From positions 1,800,001 through 1,864,000 of the forward strand of contig NZ_CP040671.1 of NCBI RefSeq assembly GCF_008386235.1: a DNA stretch of 64,000 bases. Reading direction: 5' to 3'. The DNA comes from Thermosynechococcus sp. CL-1. GTDB lineage: Bacteria; Cyanobacteriota; Cyanobacteriia; Thermosynechococcales; Thermosynechococcaceae. Of the stretch, positions 10,632-19,721 are shown piece by piece (within the stretch, counting starts at the first letter, position 1; every line of letters starts with the position of its first letter). The notes beneath the pieces are model-generated. The model searched no databases and was not told where the DNA came from. It saw only the letters and a program-made list of their open reading frames with translations. The translations under genes were made by a program, and so were the position numbers.

Positions 10632-11751
10632 GATATCAGTGCCTTTTAATCCCTTGGATCGGGGAACTTTTTGGCAAGCCTTTCAGAACCAGCGGCAATT
10701 TACACGCCAACTTGTGGCTGAGTTGAGCGAGGCCGTCCTTTGTGCGCAGCCCCATCCCCTCTATAGCCCTGTGGGATGGCATTTGGGACACATTGGCTAC
10801 ACAGAAGCCTTTTGGCTGTTGCCAGAATCCTCAGGGGTGAGCGATCGCGATCGCTATTGGTATGCCGCCGATGGCCGCCCCAAGGTGGAACGACAATACT
10901 TACCACCGCGCAATGAATTACTTGACTACCTCGCAGGGATTCGCCAACGCACGGGCGATCGCCTCTACAGCCTTAGCGACGAGCAGTGGCAACGAGAACT
11001 CCGCCTCTGGTGGTGGATTTTGCAGCATGAAGCCCAACACAGTGAAACGATGCAAATGGTGCTGGCGATGCAGGGGATTGTGACCACATTACCCCCTAAC
11101 CTATCGCTGCCACAGGATCACCAACGAATTCCCGCTGGGGGGTATGTCATTGGCAGTGAAGACCTCTTAGCCCTTGATAACGAGCAGCCAGTCCAGAGTG
11201 TCGAACTACTTCCTTTTACGATTGATGCGGCACCGCTGACCTGGCGGGAATTTCTCACCTTTGTGGAAGCGGGTGGTTATCAGCGGCGGGAATGGTGGTC
11301 CAGCAGTGGTTGGGAATGGCGACAGGCAGAGGAAATTGCCTCACCGTTTTACCCGATTCCTGAGAACCTAGACTTACCCATGTGGGGACTTAGTTTCTAC
11401 GAAGCCGAAGCCTATGGCCATTTCCAAGGCAAACGTCTCCCCAGTGAACGGGAATGGGAAATTGCTGCTCAGCAGGGACTCTTGAATCAGGGCTACGTTT
11501 GGGAGTGGACGCAAAGTCCCTTTGCCCCCTATCCGGGGTTCCAGAGCTATCCCTACCGGGGGTATTCTGCCCCCTACTTTGATGGCGAGCATTTTGTTCT
11601 AAAAGGCGGTAGTCACTGGACGCGCCCCATTCTCAAGCGACCCTCATTTCGCAATTGGTATAGCCGCACCACCCGTGAGGTGTTTGCTGGAGCGCGCTAC
11701 GTTCACCAAGAAACAATCTCTACACCAAGGGACACTGATGCCCAAATTTGA
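10606..11751 (+). CDS. egtB: Ergothioneine biosynthesis protein EgtB (sulfoxide synthase)
   Basis: 381 aa from GTG 10606; GTG 10639, just after the egtC stop, is an equally possible start. An N-terminal DinB-like domain carries the iron site: GHIGY (His62, counted from 10606) and HEAQHSE (His141 and His145). A C-terminal formylglycine-generating-enzyme/SUMF1-like domain follows (IPAGGYVIGSE, GKRLPSEREWEIAA, VWEWTQSPF, KGGSHWT). The non-haem iron enzyme couples O2, a thiol donor and hercynine to form the C-S bond of ergothioneine. The SAM-dependent methyltransferase EgtD that makes hercynine is not in this window. The overlap with egtC suggests translational coupling. Confidence 0.87.
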   Translation: MNQKFTPSEISVPFNPLDRGTFWQAFQNQRQFTRQLVAELSEAVLCAQPHPLYSPVGWHLGHIGYTEAFWLLPESSGVSDRDRYWYAADGRPKVERQYLPPRNELLDYLAGIRQRTGDRLYSLSDEQWQRELRLWWWILQHEAQHSETMQMVLAMQGIVTTLPPNLSLPQDHQRIPAGGYVIGSEDLLALDNEQPVQSVELLPFTIDAAPLTWREFLTFVEAGGYQRREWWSSSGWEWRQAEEIASPFYPIPENLDLPMWGLSFYEAEAYGHFQGKRLPSEREWEIAAQQGLLNQGYVWEWTQSPFAPYPGFQSYPYRGYSAPYFDGEHFVLKGGSHWTRPILKRPSFRNWYSRTTREVFAGARYVHQETISTPRDTDAQI

Positions 11752-11753
11752 AC

Positions 11754-11879
11754 ATGTTTAGCCTGCACTCTCCCCTCCGCGCGTCAGCAGGTGGTGTGAG
11801 CTTCATGTTTTGTGCTGCGGTTCTCATCCATCTTGTGATCGCCTTCACTGGGATTCTTCCTAGGCTCCGCCAAGATTGA
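11754..11879 (+). CDS. Possible 41-aa single-span membrane protein
   Basis: An ATG three bases after the egtB stop opens a 41-codon frame with a central hydrophobic stretch (FMFCAAVLIHLVIAFTGIL). The residue pattern looks like a membrane span, but there is no clear ribosome site, I do not recognise it, and such short frames arise by chance. It is offered as a candidate only. Confidence 0.25.
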   Translation: MFSLHSPLRASAGGVSFMFCAAVLIHLVIAFTGILPRLRQD

Positions 11880-11913
11880 ATCATCACCCCTTCTCTGGAG
11901 CGTGAGCCACATC

Positions 11914-12330
11914 ATGAAACGCTTATCTCTTTCCACCTTGCTACTGCTCACTGGGACACTCACTCAAACTAGCGGAGCTTTGGCTCTACCCACGGCAACG
12001 CTGCAAGGCCGTATTTTTTTTGGCGATCAAATGGGCAATGTTGCACCGGCTGCCTGCTCAGCGATTCGAGTTGTTGCTAAACCGCAAAATTTACCGCCCA
12101 TCAAGGTATTTGCTACTGGTCCTGCCGCTGGTGCTCAGGATGGTCAATGTACCTTTAAGATGACTAATGTGCCAGCAGGTGTTCCCATTGAATTAAGCGC
12201 CGTTTACAGCGATTTGCTCTCCTATCCCGAAAAAACGTACCCCAGTCCTGCCGGCAAGTGGCAAAATCCCTTTGTTCTGCGCCCCGCTCAGGTGCATGTC
12301 AGGTACATTGAACTTGATGGCAAACCTTAG
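11914..12330 (+). CDS. Secreted protein of unknown function
   Basis: 138 aa from ATG 11914; a GTG at 11902 would add four residues and place the ribosome site too close. The N-terminus MKRLSLSTLLLLTGTL is a typical signal peptide, with a likely cut after LALP or GALA near residue 25. The mature part is beta-rich with two cysteines (APAACSAI, DGQCTFKM) and a sequence NVPAGVPIELSAVYSD like a carboxypeptidase-regulatory or transthyretin-like beta sandwich, though this is only a resemblance. No neighbour suggests a role. Confidence 0.65.
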   Translation: MKRLSLSTLLLLTGTLTQTSGALALPTATLQGRIFFGDQMGNVAPAACSAIRVVAKPQNLPPIKVFATGPAAGAQDGQCTFKMTNVPAGVPIELSAVYSDLLSYPEKTYPSPAGKWQNPFVLRPAQVHVRYIELDGKP

Positions 12331-12460
12331 TTTGTTGGCTATTGAAGCTGAGCAAACGAAGCACCGTTCCTCAGTAAAGAAAGTTTGAACAAGATGACCC
12401 CCAAGCGATGAGTGCGACTCAAACTCCCTAAACTAGGGACAAGGGCATAGGGGCGTTTTG

Positions 12461-13987
12461 ATGTCAATTGCTGAGGAATTCCGCCAACTGCAAACACAAC
12501 TCTTGGAGTGCTGGGACGGGACAGAAACGTTTATTCCTGAACTGCCCAAGGGTCCCGGCGGTATTGAGCGCGATATTGTGGTGGTGCCTTCCCTGAGCTT
12601 TCCCCAACCGGAGCTGGCCAAGATCACCGGCTACACCCACTACGAGGAGCGGCAACTCTATACGCTGATCCAGTTGCGGAATCCGCGTACCCGCATGATC
12701 TACGTGACGTCCCAGCCGCTGCACCCCAGCATTATTGACTATTATCTGGATTTACTCCCCGGCGTACCCAGTTCCCATGCCCGCGATCGCCTGCTGCTGC
12801 TGGCCACCTACGATCGCTCCGATAAACCCTTGACTGCGAAAATTTTAGAGCGGCCTCGCCTTTTGGAGCGTATTCGTCAAGCCCTGCGTCCCAACCAAGC
12901 CTACATGGTGTGTTTTAACTCCACCCCTTTGGAGCGGGAACTGGCGGTACGCTTAGGTATTCCCCTCTACTCGACGGATCCCGACCTCCTCTACTGGGGA
13001 ACCAAGGCGGGCAGTCGGGAACTTTTTGCGGCCGCAGGCATTCCCCATCCGATGGGCAGCGGTTTTTTGCAGGGGGTACCGGAACTGGTGCGCGCGATCG
13101 CTCACCTCCAAGAGAAATCTCCTGAACTGCAACGGGTAGTGGTGAAACTCAATGAGGCTTTTTCCGGAGAAGGCAATGCTCTTCTTGATCTGCGCCCACT
13201 GCGCCCCCTTGGCAGCCCACACACCCCCGATCATCTACAACGGATTGAAAATAGCCTAGAGGAGATGGTCTTTCAGGCGCCTAATGAAACTTGGCTCTCC
13301 TATCGGCAGCGATTTATGGATCTGGGTGGCATTGTCGAAGCCTTTGTGGAAGGTGCTGTCAAGCGATCGCCCAGTGTCCAAGGCTGCATTACCCCCAAAG
13401 GCAGTGTTGAAATCGTCTCCACCCATGAGCAATTACTCAATGCCCCCACAGGTCAAATTTTCATTGGCTGTGAATTTCCCGCCCATGCCGACTATCGCCA
13501 ACAACTCCAAGAATTGGGGCAAAAGGTAGGGACGTACTTGGCACAGCAGGGGGTGATCGGCTGTTTTGGTGTGGACGTTGTTGCCACCCAGACAACAGCA
13601 GGGTGGGAGCTTTACGCCATTGAAATTAACTTGCGCAAGGGTGGTACTACGCACCCCTTTATGACCTTAAAATTCCTCACCGATGGCCACTATGAGCTAG
13701 ACTCTGGACTGTTTTACAGCAAGCACCGCCGTCCCAAGTATTACATTGCCTCCGATAACCTCTGCCAACCCCACTATCGGGGTCTTTTGCCCAATGATCT
13801 CTTAGATATGATTGCCCGCTACCATCTCCACTTTGACTCCAGCACCGAAACGGGCACTGTCTTTCACCTCATGGGGGCACTCTCGGAATTTGGTAAGCTG
13901 GGTCTCGTCAGTATTGGCAACACCCCCGAAGAAGCCCAAGCCATCTACAACCAAACCATTGGCGTTCTCGATGCTGCGGCGCTATAA
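12461..13987 (+). CDS. ATP-grasp ligase, PGM1-related peptide-ligase type
   Basis: 508 aa from ATG 12461. The central and C-terminal parts form an ATP-grasp fold: YWGTKAGSRELFAAAGIPHP (domain entry), RVVVKLNEAFSGEGN (the conserved Lys strand and flexible loop), and ATP/Mg-binding YAIEINLRKGGTTHPF near residue 390. Cyanobacterial relatives are annotated as PGM1-related peptide ligases because of similarity to the pheganomycin ligase, which joins an amino acid derivative to peptides. The substrate here is unknown. The N-terminal 160 residues lack recognisable motifs. It stands alone ahead of the cobalamin riboswitch. Confidence 0.75.
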   Translation: MSIAEEFRQLQTQLLECWDGTETFIPELPKGPGGIERDIVVVPSLSFPQPELAKITGYTHYEERQLYTLIQLRNPRTRMIYVTSQPLHPSIIDYYLDLLPGVPSSHARDRLLLLATYDRSDKPLTAKILERPRLLERIRQALRPNQAYMVCFNSTPLERELAVRLGIPLYSTDPDLLYWGTKAGSRELFAAAGIPHPMGSGFLQGVPELVRAIAHLQEKSPELQRVVVKLNEAFSGEGNALLDLRPLRPLGSPHTPDHLQRIENSLEEMVFQAPNETWLSYRQRFMDLGGIVEAFVEGAVKRSPSVQGCITPKGSVEIVSTHEQLLNAPTGQIFIGCEFPAHADYRQQLQELGQKVGTYLAQQGVIGCFGVDVVATQTTAGWELYAIEINLRKGGTTHPFMTLKFLTDGHYELDSGLFYSKHRRPKYYIASDNLCQPHYRGLLPNDLLDMIARYHLHFDSSTETGTVFHLMGALSEFGKLGLVSIGNTPEEAQAIYNQTIGVLDAAAL

Positions 13988-14030
13988 GTCCCTAATGTGC
14001 CCACCCCCCGCATAGACAGGGGTCTGAGAA

Positions 14031-14195
14031 TCTCGTTACAATTGGCAACGTTCACTGTGAAGAGCAGCCTGTAGGGAAAATCCAGTGCAAGTCTGGTGCT
14101 GTGCCGCAGCTGTGATGGGGAACCCCCCTCAGCCAGAATGCCTACTTGCTGTGGTTCACTCTGTTTGCCTGCGTCGCACGGGCATGGAGTTTCAA
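14031..14195 (+). promoter_or_regulatory. Cobalamin (adenosylcobalamin-type) riboswitch
   Basis: The leader of cbiX carries the conserved cobalamin-riboswitch core: GUAGGGAAAAUCCAGUGC followed by GCCGCAGCUGUGA, then the B12-box-like AGCCAGAAUGCCUAC at 14131-14145. Downstream, 14165-14189 can form a small TGCC/GGCA hairpin directly beside the GGAG ribosome site of cbiX, which suggests translational control, but I did not fold it by computation. Outer boundaries are approximate. Regulation of a cobaltochelatase gene by cobalamin is the expected logic. Confidence 0.88.
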
Positions 14196-14196
14196 C

Positions 14197-15219
14197 GTGG
14201 TTGTTACGCTCAACGATTCCATTCTCAATCCCCTCGGTTTTAGCCTCGATTTACCCCCTCTCCCCCAATCTCGACCGCTTTTACTCGTCGGTCATGGGAC
14301 GCGCGATCCGGAAGGTCGCCAAGCATTTTTGGACTTTGCCCAAGCCTATTATCAACTGGATCCCTGCCGGCCTGTTTTTCCCTGTTTTCTGGAGTTAACG
14401 GAACCCTCGATTTTTGAAGTGCTCAGCCAGTGTGCTGCCGCAGGCCATACAGACTTGTCAGTGCTGCCAGTTTTACTCTTTGCTGCTCGCCACAATAAGT
14501 TTGATGTCACCAATGAGTTGGATTGGGCACGGCGGGCGTTTCCGCAATTGCGCTATCACTATGGCCGCCACTATGGCATTGCCCCCGAAATTTTAACCCT
14601 GTGGCGATCGCGCCTTGAACGCTTGGACTCACCAGAATTTAATCCCCAAGGCATTGGCCGCGAAGAAACCGTTCTCCTAGTGGTGGGACGCGGCTCCAGT
14701 GATCCCGATGCCAATGGCGATGTCTTTAAGCTAGCCCGCATGCTCTGGGAAGGCAGTGGCTACAAAACCGTTGAGGTCTGCTTTATTGGCATTACCCATC
14801 CCCGCCTACCCGAAGGATTTGGGCGGGCGAATCTTTACCAGCCCCGCCGCGTGATTGTTTTGCCCCACTTCATGTTTACAGGGGCATTAGTCAAGAAAAT
14901 CTATACCCTTACCGCAGAAGCCCAAGCTGCCTATCCCAGTGTTGAATACGTGAACCTACCGGAAATTGGCCTGCATCCGCAACTATTTTATCTCACGCGG
15001 CAGCGGGAAATTGAAACCCATACGGGGCAGGTGGCCATGAACTGTGAAGCCTGCAAATTCCGCTTGGTGGCAGGCCATAGCCATCATCACCACCATCATC
15101 AGGATCATGAGCACCCCTCCCACAGCCATGATCACGGGGGGCATCACCCTCACCATGGATCAACCGTGGACTTGGATCACTTGCCCAGTTATCACCAACG
15201 CATTTGGCAAGTTCCCTAG
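14197..15219 (+). CDS. cbiX: Sirohydrochlorin cobaltochelatase CbiX with His-rich tail
   Basis: 340 aa from GTG 14197, chosen because GGAG lies about eight bases upstream; an upstream extension would run back into the riboswitch. CbiX inserts Co2+ into sirohydrochlorin in anaerobic-type cobalamin synthesis. It is the long, two-domain form: repeat one begins [14 protein letters not shown], repeat two [17 protein letters not shown]. The C-terminus holds a histidine-rich stretch ([18 protein letters not shown]) often proposed to store or deliver metal. The cysteine pair [10 protein letters not shown] precedes it. Cobalamin riboswitch control fits the function. Confidence 0.93.
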   Translation: MVVTLNDSILNPLGFSLDLPPLPQSRPLLLVGHGTRDPEGRQAFLDFAQAYYQLDPCRPVFPCFLELTEPSIFEVLSQCAAAGHTDLSVLPVLLFAARHNKFDVTNELDWARRAFPQLRYHYGRHYGIAPEILTLWRSRLERLDSPEFNPQGIGREETVLLVVGRGSSDPDANGDVFKLARMLWEGSGYKTVEVCFIGITHPRLPEGFGRANLYQPRRVIVLPHFMFTGALVKKIYTLTAEAQAAYPSVEYVNLPEIGLHPQLFYLTRQREIETHTGQVAMNCEACKFRLVAGHSHHHHHHQDHEHPSHSHDHGGHHPHHGSTVDLDHLPSYHQRIWQVP

Positions 15220-15292
15220 ACATTGCTTCCCAGCGAAAATGTTAGAGTAGAAATAATTGCTACTCTTTCTCAAGCTTGAATGGGGCTTGTCT

Positions 15293-16927
15293 ATGCGCAT
15301 TAAATATCCTCCCCAGACCGTTGATCGGGTGTTGATTTTTGATACCACCCTGCGGGACGGTGAACAGTCGCCGGGTGCCTCGCTGAATGTGGATGAAAAA
15401 CTCACGATCGCCCGTCAACTGGCCCGACTGGGGGTGGATATTATTGAAGCAGGCTTTCCCTTTGCCAGTCCCGGCGACTTTGAAGCCGTACAGCGGATTG
15501 CTGAAACCGTGGGCACCGAAACGGGGCCTGTGATCTGTGGCTTGGCTCGTGCCACCCGCCAAGATATTGAAGCCGCCGCAAAAGCCCTCAAACCCGCCTA
15601 CTATCCCCGCATTCACACTTTCATTGCCACCTCGGACATTCACCTAGAGTACAAACTGAAGAAAACCCGCGCTGAGGTACTGGAAATTGCCCCCGAAATG
15701 GTGGCCTATGCCAAGTCCTTTGTGGATGATGTTGAGTTTTCCCCTGAGGATGCCGGGCGTTCGGATCCTGAGTTTCTCTATCAAGTTTTGGAGCGGGTGA
15801 TTGACGCCGGTGCCACAACAATTAACATTCCCGACACCGTGGGGTACACCACCCCCGCCGAGTTTGGCGCCCTGATCAAAGGCATCAAGGAAAACGTGCC
15901 GAATATTGATCGTGCCGTCATTTCAGTCCATGGTCACAACGACCTAGGCTTGGCCGTTGCCAACTTCCTTGAGGCTGTGAAAAATGGGGCACGGCAACTG
16001 GAGTGTACGGTTAACGGCATTGGGGAGCGCGCCGGCAATGCTGCCCTTGAGGAATTGGTGATGGCTCTCTATGTGCGGCGGCAGTATTTTAACCCCTTCC
16101 TTGGCCGTCCCCCTGAATCAGAAGCACCCCTGACCAATATCAACACCCGCGAAATTTACAAAACCTCCCGCTTGGTTTCAAATCTAACGGGCATGCTGAT
16201 TCAGCCCAATAAGGCGATCGTCGGTGCCAACGCCTTTGCTCACCAATCAGGCATTCACCAAGATGGCGTCCTCAAGCACAAGCAAACCTATGAAATCATG
16301 GACGCCCAGCTCATTGGCCTAGCCGACAATCAAATTGTTTTGGGCAAACTCTCTGGTCGCAATGCCTTTGCCACCCGCCTGCGCGAGCTGGGCTTTGAAC
16401 TCAGTGAAACGGAACTCAACAAGGCGTTTTTGCGCTTCAAGGATCTGGCCGATAAGAAAAAAGAAATCACCGACTGGGATTTGGAAGCTATTGTTAAAGA
16501 TGAAACCCAAGCCATTGATGTTCAAGGCTACCAGCTGGAATTTGTGCAGGTCTCCTGTGGCGATCGCGCCCGCCCCACCGCCACCGTAACCATCCGTCTG
16601 CCCAGTGGTGAGGAGCTGACAGATGCCGCCATTGGCACAGGCCCTGTGGATGCCGTCTATCGTGCCATTAACCGCGTGGTGCAAATTCCCAATCGCCTCA
16701 TTGAGTATTCCGTGCAGTCAGTGACTGCGGGAATTGATGCCATCGGCGAGGTGACCATTCGCCTGCAACACGGGGATCGCATTTACTCGGGCCATGCCGC
16801 CAATACGGATATTATTGTTGCTTCGGCTCATGCCTATATGAATGCCCTCAATCGTCTCTATCGCGGGCTCCAGCAACAACGCCTCCACCCCCAGACCGCT
16901 GAGGTTCATGGTGGAACCACTCCCTAA
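15293..16927 (+). CDS. leuA: 2-isopropylmalate synthase
   Basis: 544 aa from ATG 15293, giving the family N-terminus [20 protein letters not shown]; a start at 15257 adds 12 residues of no family character. It condenses acetyl-CoA with 2-oxoisovalerate, the first committed step of leucine synthesis. The TIM-barrel domain has [12 protein letters not shown] and metal-binding [26 protein letters not shown] follows. The C-terminal LeuA regulatory domain (about 400-530, leucine feedback) is complete. The last 20 bases overlap the start of the zinc-ribbon gene. Confidence 0.96.
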   Translation: MRIKYPPQTVDRVLIFDTTLRDGEQSPGASLNVDEKLTIARQLARLGVDIIEAGFPFASPGDFEAVQRIAETVGTETGPVICGLARATRQDIEAAAKALKPAYYPRIHTFIATSDIHLEYKLKKTRAEVLEIAPEMVAYAKSFVDDVEFSPEDAGRSDPEFLYQVLERVIDAGATTINIPDTVGYTTPAEFGALIKGIKENVPNIDRAVISVHGHNDLGLAVANFLEAVKNGARQLECTVNGIGERAGNAALEELVMALYVRRQYFNPFLGRPPESEAPLTNINTREIYKTSRLVSNLTGMLIQPNKAIVGANAFAHQSGIHQDGVLKHKQTYEIMDAQLIGLADNQIVLGKLSGRNAFATRLRELGFELSETELNKAFLRFKDLADKKKEITDWDLEAIVKDETQAIDVQGYQLEFVQVSCGDRARPTATVTIRLPSGEELTDAAIGTGPVDAVYRAINRVVQIPNRLIEYSVQSVTAGIDAIGEVTIRLQHGDRIYSGHAANTDIIVASAHAYMNALNRLYRGLQQQRLHPQTAEVHGGTTP

Positions 16928-17351
16928 GCCCCTTGAGCGCCATGGCATCTACCCCTGCCCTATTTGCCGCCATGGCCAAATTGTCCCCATGGTGCTCATG
17001 GAAACCCATGCCTGTAACTTTTGCCGCCACATTTTTACCCTTGATCCTGAGCGCCAAACGGCTCGCCTTGAAGATGGGGCGATCGCTTTTCGCTGGCAGT
17101 GGACAGGTACAGGCTGGCGATCGCTCCACCGCCCCTCTTCTCAGGTCACCGTTGTTGGCCTTGTGTTAGCTATTTTGCTCATCATTTTACCGCCGACACT
17201 CATCGGGCTAGCCTATGCCCTGTTTCCGCCCCTAGAAGCAGGAGTTTGGCGCTGGTTTCCCCTGCTTTGGACAGGCCTCACCTTAGCTGCCCATGCCCTA
17301 CTCTTTGGGCCTGTTTTAATGGCTATTTTGTCCCCCGAAAGGGAGATGTGA
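16908..17351 (+). CDS. Zinc-ribbon membrane protein, function unknown
   Basis: 147 aa from ATG 16908, inside the end of leuA. The N-terminal CPICRHG and CNFCRHIF pairs form a four-cysteine zinc ribbon (about residues 17-40). Two hydrophobic segments follow ([20 protein letters not shown] and [20 protein letters not shown]). This looks like a cyanobacterial membrane protein with a cytosolic zinc ribbon; I know no function. Overlap with leuA implies cotranscription. It converges on the wzc-like gene only 4 bp away. Confidence 0.7.
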   Translation: MVEPLPKPLERHGIYPCPICRHGQIVPMVLMETHACNFCRHIFTLDPERQTARLEDGAIAFRWQWTGTGWRSLHRPSSQVTVVGLVLAILLIILPPTLIGLAYALFPPLEAGVWRWFPLLWTGLTLAAHALLFGPVLMAILSPEREM

Positions 17352-17355
17352 AACC

Positions 17356-19704
17356 TTAGATAGAGAGGGGTGCCACCGCTGACTCAGCAGCACTGTTCTG
17401 ATAACCTCTGAAATCTCGGTGGTTGACAGCTACACCATTGACGACAATCCCAAGCAGCTTTTGCTGTAAGCTCAGATCGCAAGCCTGCAGGGCCTGAGCA
17501 AAGGCTTCGCGTCGCGTTTTCTTTAAGCGCACAACCAAGAGGGCCCGCTCCACCGCTGCCAGAACCCGATGCGCCTCCGCAGCAGCCAAAATCGGCGGCA
17601 CATCCAGAATCACGCAGTCAAAGGTATCCTTAGCGCCCTCCAAGAAATCAAACCACCGCGCAGAACTCAGCAGTATCATCGGCTCTTGCTGAACCTGACC
17701 CGCCGTCAGTACCCAGAGTCTTTCCGCACGATTTGCTAAAAGACTGAACCAGTGGGGAAAAGGCATTTCCCCTTGCAACAACTCCCCTAGGCCTGCGACA
17801 TTGGGAATGCCAAGTCCTTGATGAATGCTGGGCTGACGCAAATTGGCATCCACCAGTAAGACCCGTTTTCCCATCGCCGCTGCTGCAACCGCAAGGTAAA
17901 TCGCAAGGGTCGTTTGTCCTTCTTTGCCCACTGTACCCGTTATTGCCAAAGAGCGGGGCAATCCCAACGACTCTAGCTGCGTCAACAGGAAGTAAAAACT
18001 TTCCCTAAAAGCAGGTGTGGCACTCGGCAAACGGTGCTGCAATCCCCAGAGCGTCAACGGTGTTTCTAGGCGACTAAAGGCCAATTGATCAAATGTCTTC
18101 GTCAGAGGAATCTCGCCAAGAATCGGTAAGGGGGTTTGTTGGCGAATTTGCTCCACTTCCAGAAAGCGATCATCCAACCAATCGAGGATTAGGGCCAAAA
18201 GCAGCCCAGACACTCCCCCCAGCATTAAGGCTATCACCAGTGCCCGTAATAAACGCGGGGTTACTTGATATTCTTCCTTGTTGTCAATATCTGAGAGGAC
18301 TCGCCATGTGAAGTCCCGTTGCGCAATCTGCAGCTGGAGGGACTGTCGAGTTTGCAGTAATAACCTCAGAGCTTCCTGTGCTGCTGCAAAACGTTGTTCC
18401 ATCTTGCGGTAAGGATTGGCAAGGCGTATTACTCGCGATATCTCTGCCTCAGTGGTCTGAATTTGGTTGCTTAATTCAGCATCCGCCCTCCGCAGCGCTT
18501 CAAGCTCAATTCTGGTCTCTATGTACTTCTCGATTAGAGACCCAGAAACGGCACTTTGATAACCAATCAGCGTTTCGGGTTGACGAACTTGATCCTGATT
18601 TCTAATCGTAATCTGTCGCGCTTCCTGTCTGGCCTGCTCTAGCAGTAGTCGTTTTTCTTCCTGTAGCGCTTGCACCGTCGGTGAGTTTTCATTCACCTTG
18701 GCCTGCTCCCCAGCCAGCCTAGTTTCTGTTTCTGTTAATTTTGTTAGCAACTCCTGATAGTTTTGAGAAGCAGCTAGATTGGCGGCAGCAAGTGCCTCAG
18801 CAGGAGACAACCTTAACTGTCCTTCGAGGGATTTAAACGTTGCCTGAGCCGACTCCAGTTTTACTCTATTTTCATTTCTTGCAGAGATCAAATTATCCAA
18901 AAGGCTAAGATACGTTTCAAGATCGCTGCTGCCAGAGTTCACAGAGTTCAACTGGGAAGCAACTAAGTCAGGTCGTACTACCCGATTCTGAAAGCGAAAT
19001 TGGTTAAGTTGATCCTCCAGATCATCAATTTGACTCAGGGTCTTCTGAATTTCTTGGTTAACATAGCGCAGATTATCCGCTATTTGGTTCTGCTTTTCTT
19101 TTTCACTAAATCTTTTTAATTCTTCAACAAGGATTCCTAGGAGTGATTCTATCTTTTCTCTTTCTCTTGCAGAAAATTGGATTTCTATAATCTTTTGACT
19201 TGACTGATCTAGTAGCCTATTACCTGAGGTTAGTTTCGCTGGCTGGATTTTCAAAGATCCGATAAAAGATTGATACGAATATTGTTTTGGATCTAGATCA
19301 GGATTTTCTACTAAAAATTTCTCATAAATTGGACGCAAAACAATGTCGCTATTGAGGACTTGAACTAAAGTTGCCACATCACCTTTTGTTTCACCTGACA
19401 AAAGGGGCAGGGATATTAGAGCAAGCCGATGGACTGACTCTAAAGTTGTTCCTAGCCGAGCGCCTGAGGATTGGATAGGTTCAACCTGCACCAACACAGA
19501 GTGTCGATAGCTTCTCAAAAAGAGGTAAGAGTATCCCAAAAAGCCAATTGAGACTAGCGCACCTGCCAAGATGCCAACTGCTGAACGCCGCTTCAGCCCG
19601 CGAAGTACTTGATCAATGGTCACCTTATCAATTGGCTGCGGCTGCCACAAACTTGGCCGAGAGGCTTCAGAGGGCAACGACAGATGGTTATTTTCACTCG
19701 ACAT
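17356..19704 (-). CDS. Wzc/GumC-like polysaccharide chain-length protein with degenerate kinase domain
   Basis: 782 aa. Order: short cytosolic N-tail, first membrane span (about 40-62), Wzz domain, long coiled coil (about 205-480), second span (LVIALMLGGVSGLLLALILD), then a cytosolic BY-kinase-like ATPase domain (about 560-782). The Walker A position reads GTVGKEGQTT: the usual GK[ST] lysine is Gln597. Walker A' LLVDANLRQP and Walker B CVILDVPPI remain. The C-terminus has a single tyrosine, not a tyrosine cluster. It should control chain length and export of the polysaccharide; the autokinase activity may be lost. It is the last gene of the long minus-strand locus. Confidence 0.88.
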   Translation of the reverse strand: MSSENNHLSLPSEASRPSLWQPQPIDKVTIDQVLRGLKRRSAVGILAGALVSIGFLGYSYLFLRSYRHSVLVQVEPIQSSGARLGTTLESVHRLALISLPLLSGETKGDVATLVQVLNSDIVLRPIYEKFLVENPDLDPKQYSYQSFIGSLKIQPAKLTSGNRLLDQSSQKIIEIQFSAREREKIESLLGILVEELKRFSEKEKQNQIADNLRYVNQEIQKTLSQIDDLEDQLNQFRFQNRVVRPDLVASQLNSVNSGSSDLETYLSLLDNLISARNENRVKLESAQATFKSLEGQLRLSPAEALAAANLAASQNYQELLTKLTETETRLAGEQAKVNENSPTVQALQEEKRLLLEQARQEARQITIRNQDQVRQPETLIGYQSAVSGSLIEKYIETRIELEALRRADAELSNQIQTTEAEISRVIRLANPYRKMEQRFAAAQEALRLLLQTRQSLQLQIAQRDFTWRVLSDIDNKEEYQVTPRLLRALVIALMLGGVSGLLLALILDWLDDRFLEVEQIRQQTPLPILGEIPLTKTFDQLAFSRLETPLTLWGLQHRLPSATPAFRESFYFLLTQLESLGLPRSLAITGTVGKEGQTTLAIYLAVAAAAMGKRVLLVDANLRQPSIHQGLGIPNVAGLGELLQGEMPFPHWFSLLANRAERLWVLTAGQVQQEPMILLSSARWFDFLEGAKDTFDCVILDVPPILAAAEAHRVLAAVERALLVVRLKKTRREAFAQALQACDLSLQQKLLGIVVNGVAVNHRDFRGYQNSAAESAVAPLSI

Positions 19705-19721
19705 AGGGCAAACTCAACTCG

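Noticed and set aside
15000..15220. Possible CRISPR or repeat array in the His-rich coding region
   Set aside because: The repeats are CAC/CAT histidine codons of cbiX, not spaced direct repeats.
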